64,000 nt of DNA from a virus. Position numbers and translations under genes: made by a program. The notes below the pieces were generated by a model that ran no database searches, was not told the DNA's origin, and saw only the letters and a program-made list of their open reading frames with translations. Location of the stretch: positions 1 through 64,000 of the IMG/VR virus record IMGVR_UViG_3300010883_000003; one strand, given 5' to 3'. How positions within the stretch are numbered: position 1 is the stretch's first letter; the number at the start of each line of letters is the position of its first letter. Below, one piece after another: positions 45,455-53,600 of this stretch.

Positions 45455-48400
45455 ATGGCTGAACTTACCTTTAAGAGTCCCGGCGTATCGACACGAGAGA
45501 TCGATCTATCTGGACCAACACAGTCTGGACCAAGCGGTATTCCCGCTGGTGTAATTGGAACCGCAAAACAAGGTAGAGCTTTCGTTCCGATCACAATGGC
45601 TACATTCGCTGACTTCATAGCAGAGTTTGGAGATGTTGAGACTAATCTTTTTGGACCACTCGCAATGCGCCAGTGGTTAGGCTATGCCAATTCTGGAACG
45701 TACGTACGTACACTAGGGATTGGTGATGGTAAAAAGAGATCAACTACTGGCGTTGTAACGAACGCTGGCTTTACAGCGGGATCGCAGACTGTACAAGCAA
45801 ATGGAGTAGTTGGCGCGAACACATACGCTGGTATTACAACCACAAATGCTGGAGCGCTTGGTAGAACACACTTCCTTGCTGTGATTATGTCACAGTCAAA
45901 TGGGTCAAACGTATTCTCTAACGCGGGCTTAGACCCAGTAATACCAATATTAAGAGGTGTCCTATTAGCACCTTCTGGTGTTAATCTTGCTCTTAGCTCT
46001 TCAAGAGCAGCTGTGACCAATAACCTTCCATTAGGCGGACCATCAAAGTCTAACTTTGCTGCTGCTTTTGAATTTGGTACTGCTGCAACGAAAGATGCAG
46101 GGTCAACGCTCGGTGCTGTAAATATCGCCGCCGGTCGGCAAGAGTTTGTTATGTTACAAAACGGACATTCTCACACCGACTCATATCCAACTATAGTCAC
46201 TGCATCTTTCGATCCAGTTGCCCCTAACTACTTCGCGAACGTATTTAATACAGATCCAACGAAAACTGAGCAGGCTGGACACTGTCTATACACTCACTTT
46301 GATGTTACTACCGGCATAGCCGCCGTCACAGGTTCTACGAAAATGGCTGCGGCCTACGCTGCCTCGTTTGATGGTGTAAAAGAAGGCACTGCTCTAAAGA
46401 TGGAGGATATTGCGTTCTTAACTACAGGTTCTCTGGCTAGAGCGACAGGAAATACAACGAAGCCTGATTTTGAGAGCTTTACAGACAGATTTAGAACAGC
46501 TAAGTTTCCTACAATAATATCACAAGAGTTTGGTGGACAAAATAAAGACTTGTTTACGATGCATTGCTTGGATGACGGTGCTGTAGGAAGCTCTAGGGTA
46601 AAAGTCTCTATAGAGAATATTATAAAGTCTAATAACACGAATAACAAATACGGAACATTCGATATGTTAGTTCGTGACTTTAACGACACAGACGCTGAGC
46701 CTCTTGTCTTAGAGAGGTTTGTTAAGTTAAGTCTGGATCCAAATAGCGAGAGATACATCACTAGAGTCATTGGCGACTATAACATTTTCTATGATTTTGA
46801 CAAAAGAGTTGGTGGCCAGAAGTTAGTCGTAGAAGGTAGCTATCCCAACGCATCAAACTATGTGAGAGTAAGTCCTTCAACCGAAATGGAACGCGGAAAT
46901 ATTCCAGCAACTTCCTTACCGGTAGGGTTCAGAGGTATTCCACATATAGTGTCATCTGGATCTGCAATCTTTGGAGGACCTGAGCCGGGGACGTTAGTTG
47001 CACTAAAAGCTGACGTTCATGCTCAAATGGTCCAGCCTCCAATCCCAATGCGTCAAACAGTTGCTCAGGGACAATCACCTCGTAAGAGAATCAATACCTC
47101 ACTTTACTGGGGTATCCAAGCTGAAAAACGCTTATCTGTTGCAGAGCCAAATTCTTCTACTGTCGTTGATCCATCTATATCGTCATACGGCGCGTACTTT
47201 CCAAACTATAGATTAGACCAACAAGCAGTTATGGCCGACTCCTCATTTGGAGTTGCTGACGTTACTGGAACAATTTTAGATTGTGATAGATTTAATAACA
47301 ATAAATTCTCTCTTGAGAAGATCCAAGTTATTACAACATCAGCTGACAAAGCCGACGCCGCCCAATGGGCAGCAGCAACATATCGTAGAGACGGTTCAAG
47401 CACCGCTACGTTAACAGATATAGATGGTACTTCATCTTCTTCTACTAGACTGTTAAATGTCTCTAAAGACTTTGGTCTTTCAACAGCTAGGCCATTCCTT
47501 AAATTTACTATGACAGCCCAAGGAGGGTTCGACGGTCTGGATATCTTTAACGATGCCAGAACAAAGATGAAATCTGAAGCTGTTCGTAGAGAAATGACAT
47601 ATACAGATCAAGGTCTAACCGCCGGTCCAACAGTTGCAGCGTACAGAAAGGCTCTTGATGTCATGTCCGAAAGATCAGACGTAGACATTCAGCTATTAGC
47701 TATACCTGGTATTAGACACAGCGGTGTAACAGATTATGCTATTACAACAGTTGAAGAAAGATTCGATGCTTTATATATCATGGATCTTGAAGTAAAAGAT
47801 ACACTAGGCAACATCGTTTCAGGATCTGATCAAGAAGTAAGTGTTACCAATACAGCAGCCGATTTTAATTCTAGAAATCTAGATTCCAGCTTCGCAGCAG
47901 CGTATTTTCCAGATGTGGTAATGATTGACCCATCATCGGGAGCCGCTTCTTCTGCGCCTCCTAGTGTTGCCGTAATCGGTGCCTTTGGGCTTAACGACTC
48001 TGTAGCGTTCCCGTGGTACGCACCAGCTGGGTTTACTAGGGGTGCATTAAAGAATGTTACCGAGACACAGGTCAAGTTAAACAGAAGCAATCTGGACACA
48101 CTATATGAAGCTGATATTAACCCCATCACATCATTCCCACAGTCAAAAGAAGTTGTGGTGTTTGGACAAAAGACACTTCTCGCAGCACAATCTGCTCTAG
48201 ATAGAGTGAATGTACGTCGACTTCTCATCGACATTCGTAGACAGGTAAGAAAGATTGGTGATACATTCTTATTCGAGCCAAACAGAGAGTCCACCCTAGC
48301 AAGATTCTCTGCTGCTGTCACCCCTGTATTAACAAGAATTCAAGCCCAACAAGGTCTCGAAAGATTCAAGGTACAGATTGACACAACAACAACGACACAG

Positions 48401-48511
48401 GCCGATGTTGAGAACAACACTGTTAGAGGTAAAGTCTTCTTACAGCCAGTTCGGTCTGTTGAGTTTATATCACTTGATTTTGTGGTAACAAACGCTGGAT
48501 TGGACATATAG
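45455..48511 (+). CDS. 18: Tail sheath protein, copy 2 (gp18 paralogue)
   Basis: A 1018-aa paralogue of the upstream sheath. N-terminus TFKSPGVSTREID, then GIPAGVIGTAKQGRAFVPI; C-terminus AQSALDRVNVRRLLIDIRRQ, then LFEPNRES and VEFISLDFVVTNAGLDI. Both sheath ends align almost without gaps, while the middle domains differ. Both copies look intact, so the virion may contain two sheath subunits, or one may be specialised. It is preceded by an ATAGTTA motif and CAGGAGA, and followed by the tube gene. Confidence 0.92.
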   Translation: MAELTFKSPGVSTREIDLSGPTQSGPSGIPAGVIGTAKQGRAFVPITMATFADFIAEFGDVETNLFGPLAMRQWLGYANSGTYVRTLGIGDGKKRSTTGVVTNAGFTAGSQTVQANGVVGANTYAGITTTNAGALGRTHFLAVIMSQSNGSNVFSNAGLDPVIPILRGVLLAPSGVNLALSSSRAAVTNNLPLGGPSKSNFAAAFEFGTAATKDAGSTLGAVNIAAGRQEFVMLQNGHSHTDSYPTIVTASFDPVAPNYFANVFNTDPTKTEQAGHCLYTHFDVTTGIAAVTGSTKMAAAYAASFDGVKEGTALKMEDIAFLTTGSLARATGNTTKPDFESFTDRFRTAKFPTIISQEFGGQNKDLFTMHCLDDGAVGSSRVKVSIENIIKSNNTNNKYGTFDMLVRDFNDTDAEPLVLERFVKLSLDPNSERYITRVIGDYNIFYDFDKRVGGQKLVVEGSYPNASNYVRVSPSTEMERGNIPATSLPVGFRGIPHIVSSGSAIFGGPEPGTLVALKADVHAQMVQPPIPMRQTVAQGQSPRKRINTSLYWGIQAEKRLSVAEPNSSTVVDPSISSYGAYFPNYRLDQQAVMADSSFGVADVTGTILDCDRFNNNKFSLEKIQVITTSADKADAAQWAAATYRRDGSSTATLTDIDGTSSSSTRLLNVSKDFGLSTARPFLKFTMTAQGGFDGLDIFNDARTKMKSEAVRREMTYTDQGLTAGPTVAAYRKALDVMSERSDVDIQLLAIPGIRHSGVTDYAITTVEERFDALYIMDLEVKDTLGNIVSGSDQEVSVTNTAADFNSRNLDSSFAAAYFPDVVMIDPSSGAASSAPPSVAVIGAFGLNDSVAFPWYAPAGFTRGALKNVTETQVKLNRSNLDTLYEADINPITSFPQSKEVVVFGQKTLLAAQSALDRVNVRRLLIDIRRQVRKIGDTFLFEPNRESTLARFSAAVTPVLTRIQAQQGLERFKVQIDTTTTTQADVENNTVRGKVFLQPVRSVEFISLDFVVTNAGLDI

Positions 48512-48523
48512 TCCGTGAACGAT

Positions 48524-48530
48524 ATAGTTA
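48524..48530 (+). promoter_or_regulatory. ATAGTTA motif / possible promoter for tube gene
   Basis: GATATAGTTAG, the same 11 bases as at 37155-37165. A TGGACA (48501-48506) lies 16 bp before TATAGT, so it can also be read as a sigma70-type promoter. ATG of gp19 is at 48553. Confidence 0.4.
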
Positions 48531-48552
48531 GATTTAACAAGGAGTAACGAAA

Positions 48553-49041
48553 ATGCCAGAAACACTATCAGTTACCGACATGCTGCCGAATAAGTTCGAG
48601 CCGAAAAGAAAATTTCGGTGGGTTTTCGCTATCGAAGGAATTGACGCTTTCTTAATTAAGACCGCTGCACGTCCGGTTATGAATACCGCCGAGATTGAAA
48701 TTCCATTTATGAACTCAACTCGGTATATTGCCGGTAAAACGAAATTTGATGCAATTTCGGTTACCTTACACGATCCAATTGCTCCCTCGGGCGCTCAACA
48801 GGTTATGGAGTGGGTACGAACTCATTACGAATCTGTTTCTGGTCGTGGTGGTTATGCCGATTTTTATAAGAGAGATTGCCAGCTCAAGATGCTTGACCCA
48901 GTGGGTACGGTTGTAGAGCTATGGGATATGAAAGGGTGTTTCTTAACATCTGCCGGATTCGGTGATCTAGATTATGGTTCGGAAGATCCAGCAGAGATTG
49001 CGTTGACGATTAGATTTGATAATTGCGTTTTGCAATACTGA
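48553..49041 (+). CDS. 19: Tail tube protein (gp19)
   Basis: A 162-aa protein of typical gp19 length. Characteristic segments: FEPKRKFRWVFAIEGIDAF (17-35), IEIPFMNSTRYIAGKTKFD (48-66), ISVTLHDPIAPSG and WVRTHYESVSGRGGYA. Hexameric rings stack inside the sheath to form the DNA conduit, with length set by the tape measure. Placement directly after the sheath genes is the T4 order. AAGGAG precedes the ATG; a hairpin and strong terminator follow. Confidence 0.95.
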   Translation: MPETLSVTDMLPNKFEPKRKFRWVFAIEGIDAFLIKTAARPVMNTAEIEIPFMNSTRYIAGKTKFDAISVTLHDPIAPSGAQQVMEWVRTHYESVSGRGGYADFYKRDCQLKMLDPVGTVVELWDMKGCFLTSAGFGDLDYGSEDPAEIALTIRFDNCVLQY

Positions 49042-49060
49042 TCTTACAAGTAAATAAGCT

Positions 49061-49078
49061 TTAAGTCTATCTACTTAA
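49061..49078 (+). other. A/T hairpin preceding terminator
   Basis: TTAAGT-CTATCT-ACTTAA, a 6-bp stem immediately before the terminator stem, in the same arrangement as after the 517-aa structural gene and the capsid gene. Confidence 0.45.
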
Positions 49079-49079
49079 G

Positions 49080-49106
49080 AAGTCCTCCTTTACGGAGGAC
49101 TTTTTT
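49080..49106 (+). terminator. Rho-independent terminator after tail tube gene
   Basis: AAGTCCTCC-TTTAC-GGAGGACTT, a perfect 9-bp stem ending in six T. Confidence 0.93.
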
Positions 49107-49115
49107 GCTTTAAAC

Positions 49116-49125
49116 TATTTATAAC
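49116..49125 (+). other. TATTTATAAC element after terminator (second copy)
   Basis: TATTTATAAC, identical to 37129-37138 and at the same 10-nt distance from the terminator T-run, with GC--TAAA between in both. The next gene starts at 49195. Confidence 0.35.
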
Positions 49126-49194
49126 CGTATACACGGCGTATTATTTTTTTTAAGATAGTAATAATCGTGTTATTAAATAAATGGAGAGCACTAA

Positions 49195-50043
49195 ATGTCA
49201 ACTGATACCCCGACTAATGAAAGAAGTGATATATTTGGTTCAATGAGAGACCAAATTCCCACTCGTAACGTAATCAAGGATGATTTTGGTTTCGAGATTC
49301 CTGTTGAAACCGTGCCGCTGCCTTCTGGCGGAAAGTGTTACGATGAAGAACATCCTCTTCATAATAAAGACACGGTCGAAATCCGAGCCATGACAGCTAG
49401 AGAAGAAGACATCTTAACATCGAAAGCGCTGATTAAAAAAGGTACGGTCATTAGCCACCTTATAAAGTCTTGTATGATCGATAAACGTGTTGATCCTGAC
49501 TCTTTACTTGCTGGTGATAGAAATGCGCTGATGATTGCACTACGTGTTACAGGTTACGGCGCTGAGTATAAAGTGGAGATAGATTGTCCCGCATGTAGTG
49601 AGAGATCGAAGCATTCATTTAATCTTGGTGAGCTACCTGTTAAAAGACTAGACATTGACCCTGTGGTTATGGGTTCAAACGTTTTTGAGACAGATCTCCC
49701 AACAACGAAGGCTAAAGTTAGATTCAAGCTATTAACAGGTAAAGACGAACAAGAAATTATGGTCGCCGGAGAGCGGCGTAAGAAGCAAGGTCAACGCTCT
49801 GATAACCTCATTACACAGCGTCTTAAGTACTCGTTAGTTTCGGCAAACGGTATTTCTGATAAGACTAAGCTTGATATGATGGCCAGTAATCTCCCAGCAA
49901 GAGACTCTTTATACCTCCGGAAGTATATCGATAAGCACGAACCCGGTATAGAAATGTCTTCATGGATGGACTGTCCTTCATGTCTTGAACATTCGGAGGT
50001 ACGGCTCCCACTGGGTGCCGCGTTTTTTTGGCCTGACGAGTGA
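49195..50043 (+). CDS. 26: Tail assembly chaperone / baseplate protein (gp26-like)
   Basis: A 282-aa protein of the T4 gp26 baseplate family type: VPLPSGGKCYDEEHPL, VEIRAMTAREEDILTSKALI and four cysteines in two pairs (C131-x2-C134 and C260-x2-C263), probably a zinc ribbon. Long-tailed phages place a chaperone with a programmed frameshift just before the tape measure gene. Here the frame ends five codons after a T7 run (50023-50029), and a +1 frame carries on for 85 residues. It likely guides tape measure protein into tail assembly. Family call from pattern; precise T4 equivalence is uncertain. Confidence 0.75.
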   Translation: MSTDTPTNERSDIFGSMRDQIPTRNVIKDDFGFEIPVETVPLPSGGKCYDEEHPLHNKDTVEIRAMTAREEDILTSKALIKKGTVISHLIKSCMIDKRVDPDSLLAGDRNALMIALRVTGYGAEYKVEIDCPACSERSKHSFNLGELPVKRLDIDPVVMGSNVFETDLPTTKAKVRFKLLTGKDEQEIMVAGERRKKQGQRSDNLITQRLKYSLVSANGISDKTKLDMMASNLPARDSLYLRKYIDKHEPGIEMSSWMDCPSCLEHSEVRLPLGAAFFWPDE

Positions 50044-50284
50044 GTCTAAAGAGGTCTATCTAGACCAAATATTTTTATTGATGTATTATATGGGTTTCAC
50101 TTTTGTGGAAGGATATAACATACCAATATGGATAAGATACTGGTTCATCAAGAGATTGAACAAAGAGCTTAAGGGCGCAAAAGACCAAGGCTCAAGGGCA
50201 GCCCACCAAAACGACGCCGAAACTAGGGCGATGATGGGCCGACATAGAGCACAGACTCCGTCAAAACTGCGTAGATTCACATAG
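49985..50284 (+). CDS. Frameshift extension of the tail assembly chaperone
   Basis: An overlapping +1 frame. Its only upstream start is TTG 49985 without a ribosome-binding site; the first ATG is 50081, also without one. The part beyond the T7 run begins GLTSESKEVYLDQIFLLMYY and continues GFTFVEGYNIPIWIRYWFIK, then a polar, basic tail. This is best expressed as a C-terminal extension of the gp26-like protein by ribosomal frameshifting (product about 361 aa), like gpG-GT of lambda. It could instead be a separately translated gene, or the split could reflect a homopolymer error. Confidence 0.6.
   Translation: MNIRRYGSHWVPRFFGLTSESKEVYLDQIFLLMYYMGFTFVEGYNIPIWIRYWFIKRLNKELKGAKDQGSRAAHQNDAETRAMMGRHRAQTPSKLRRFT
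50023..50029 (+). other. T7 slippery site
   Basis: GCG TTT TTT TGG in the upstream frame. A +1 (or -2) slip gives TTT TTT GGC and enters the downstream open frame. A -1 slip meets TGA within three codons. Confidence 0.55.
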
Positions 50285-50305
50285 TTATGATTAGAGGTAT
50301 ATATT

Positions 50306-50548
50306 ATGAATGTTAATAAGCAATTTCTAAAAGAGTGTGCGCTGTATATTAGAGGCGAAGTGCCTGAAATAAAGATTAGAGGAAACTCTAAGATCATATC
50401 TTTATTTGCGAATACGTTATCTGAGTCAAGAAGACTTTACCTCGCGCTGCAATCTGGCGAATTGAGCAAGACACTACCATTGCTAGAGAACAAGAGGGCC
50501 GCATCTAAACTTCTCCGAGAGAAGACGGGTTATGTTTGGCCTCTGTGA
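50306..50548 (+). CDS. Small hypothetical protein before tape measure
   Basis: An 80-aa basic helical protein of no recognised family (FLKECALYIRGEVPEIKIRG at 8-27, KLLREKTGYVWPL at the end). AGAGGT precedes the ATG. It lies between the chaperone and the tape measure, so a tail-assembly role is possible. Confidence 0.6.
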   Translation: MNVNKQFLKECALYIRGEVPEIKIRGNSKIISLFANTLSESRRLYLALQSGELSKTLPLLENKRAASKLLREKTGYVWPL

Positions 50549-50578
50549 TTAAATAAGTGGCGTAGTTTCTCGTTTGCC

Positions 50579-50585
50579 ATATTTA
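50579..50585 (+). promoter_or_regulatory. ATATTTA motif, putative phage promoter element
   Basis: ATATTTA followed by TTGTTGAATG, 35 nt before the tape measure start. Confidence 0.35.
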
Positions 50586-50619
50586 TTGTTGAATGACTTT
50601 TTAGCGGGAAACGAGCTGC

Positions 50620-53600
50620 ATGGCTGATTCAAAAGAACTACAGACACAATTAGGTATAAACCAGCAAATAAATAAAGTGCTGGCTGATCGTGCTAAGCAG
50701 CTCGATGCTATGTCTAAACAAATATCCGGACAGGCACAGCTAGCTAAAGAGCTGTGCGCCGCGATGGACTGTAAGGAGCTTGACGGTCTTGAAGACAGAA
50801 TAGGTTCGATCAACGCATCTCTTTCCGAAGCCGCCGATCAAGCTGGTTTAGCCGGCGCCGGAATGGATAAGATGGCCAGTGACGGGCAGAAAGGTACCGA
50901 TAAGCTCGGCGGCTCGCTTGGTGGTATCCTATCCAAAGTAACACCTATGAAAGGCGCCGCAGTCGGCGCTGGCATGGGCTTCATGAAAGGCTTCAAAGGC
51001 GTCGGTGGAATGCTTAAGATGGTTGCAGGCGGAGTCGCCGGTATAGCATCTGGTGTTGCAAAAGTCGGCATGAGCATTATTGCCATTCCTTTTAAGATTT
51101 TAGGCGGATTTGTCGATGCGGCAGCCGCCGGCTCTGGCGGGGTTGACGCGTTACGTCAAGCAATGGAGAAAGTCCGTGGTGAGTTTGGCGATCTAGCCAC
51201 CGGTGAAGGCAAGGCCTTAGTAGATGGTCTTGATACTATGCGGGGTTCCTCTAGCGCCCTTGCCAAGTCCGGTATGAACCTTGGTCAAGTGTTCGGCTAC
51301 GGCAAAGCTGGCGCGGCAGCCATGCTGGAAGCTGTTTCTGGAATAGCAAAAGCAGCTGGCGCAAACTTCTCCATGATGGGCGCGCAAATCGCGGGCGCAG
51401 CCGACAAAATGGTTATGATGAACAAGGGCCTTGGTATGACCAACGAGGCTCTTGCGGAAATGGCCAGAAGAGCCCATAATACCGGCCAAGATGTGGGTCA
51501 AAATCTAGTTGACATGGGATCCATGGCGATACAGATGGGAAACAAATTTGGCGTCTCTGCTAAGACCATTGGTAAGAATATGTCTGCGCTCATGGAAGAT
51601 GTCGAAAACTTCGGCGGAATGAGTAAGAAAGAATTCGGCGCGACTGCTACATACATGGCTAAGTTAGGTTTAGAAGCTAAAGACCTCCAGGGTGTTATTG
51701 GTAAGTTCGATGATTTCGAGTCTGCTGCCGGATCTGTATCACAGTTAAACCAAGCTTTCGGTATACAGCTTGACACCATGGAAATGATGAATGCCGAGAA
51801 TCCAGCTGAGCGCATCGACATGATGAAAAACGCGTTCCATGAAGCTGGCAAGTCAGTCGAAGATATGACCCGCCAAGAAAAGAAGCTCATGGCTGAGCAA
51901 ATGGGTCTGTCTGTATCCGCGATGGAGAATGCTCTAGCAACAGAAAATATGGGCACCTCTTATGAAGATATGGAAGGCGCTGCCTCAGAAGCTGAAGCTA
52001 ATAAGATGAGTGAGAACGAGGTTATGCTCGAACTCGCAAAATCCGTCGAAAAAATGGTCAAAAGTGGTCAGAAGGTCGATGGATTCTTCGACTCGTTTAG
52101 GAAAGGATTCGCAAGAGGATTCAAGCAGAATAAAGAATATATGGAATCGATTCGAGCGATCCGGGAGTCGCTAAAGGTCGTAGGTAAATTTGGTAGAGAA
52201 GTCGGTAAGATATTCGCTGAGATGATGGGTACAATGGGCCTATTCAAATCTATTAAGAAGATATTCGATCCAGCAGCATTAGGAGAGATGCTTACAGGCG
52301 ATGGCGGTCTCTTAGGAATGTTGAAAAAGTTCCAAAAATCGACCGCAGAAGGTGGCGATTATAGCTTAGCTGATATGCTAAAAGATATGTTCGCTAGAGT
52401 TAAGAAATATCTTACAACTGGTGCCGTAAAAGAAGGTGGTGACGGTTTCGCTGTGTGGATGGAGAAAATGATCCGGTTCATGGGTGATGGTCTTGCTTCT
52501 GCACTTCCCTTTATCGTAGAAAAGATAACTGAAACGATTCAATTTATAGCCGATGTAATCCGTGACCCATCGAAGCTGTCATCGATTGGTAGCGCCGGAC
52601 AAACTGGTATAGGCGGCGCGCTAGCTGACTCTTTTTCTAAGATTGGCGAAGCGCTTGCACCAGTTCTGCCGCTACTTTGGGATGCGTTTAAAGACCTATT
52701 CTCTGCCTTATACGAAAAAATCGAACCGTTCTTGATGTTCGGACTTAAGCGTATCATCCTATTTGCTGTAGTGAAAGCAGTCGTGTCCGCGCTGGCTAAC
52801 GCCGCCGCGGGAGCAGCAATCGGCGGCGCCGCGAAGCTCCTCGCAAAGGGTCTAGGCATGAAGATGGGTAAGGGTATGGACGAAACCGCCGGCAAGCAGA
52901 TGCAGAAGAGCGGCGGCGGATTCTTTAAGGGCTTAAAAAGTATGCTCCAATCTATTGGCAAGATCAAGCCCACCACCGTTGCCAAAGCAGGATTTAATTT
53001 GCTGATTTTGGCCGCCTTCGCGGCTGGATCAATGGTCGCATTTGCACTAGGTATTAGGGCTGCTTACGAAATCTTAAAATCTGTTTCATGGGAAGGTCTA
53101 GCGAAGGTTTTTGTTGTATTAGCAATCTCTATTTTGGCAATGATACCGTTTGTGTTGGCTGCGCTAATGATGGAACCAACAACCATCACCACGGCCGGTT
53201 TAATGATGCTTATCGGCGCCACCTTCTTCGCCATCTCTGTCGTCGCATTTGCGGGTGCTATTAGAATAGCGTACGAGATTCTAAAGCCCGTGGCCTGGTC
53301 GGCTTTTGCATCCATACTCGGGATGGTTGGTGTTGCCATTCTGGCTACTATCGCTCTTGCAGTTGTTGGATTAGCTTTTGCGAGCGTAGCCCCTGCGGTA
53401 CCAGCTATGATTGTTGGTCTAGTCGCAGCAGCCCTCTTATTCACTGCAGGAATAGTAATATACGCTAAAGCCATTGCCATAGCTTATGATATACTAAAAT
53501 CTGTACCGCTGGCAGAGTTCGCGGAACAAATAAAAACAGTAGGGCTGGCTCTTGCAGCCACTGTCGCGTTTGGGGTGATCGGAGGTACTCTTGCAGCGTT

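Noticed and set aside
51217-51501. Reverse-strand 94-aa His/Cys-containing frame
   Set aside because: Lies wholly inside the tape measure gene, with no ribosome-binding site or conserved motif.
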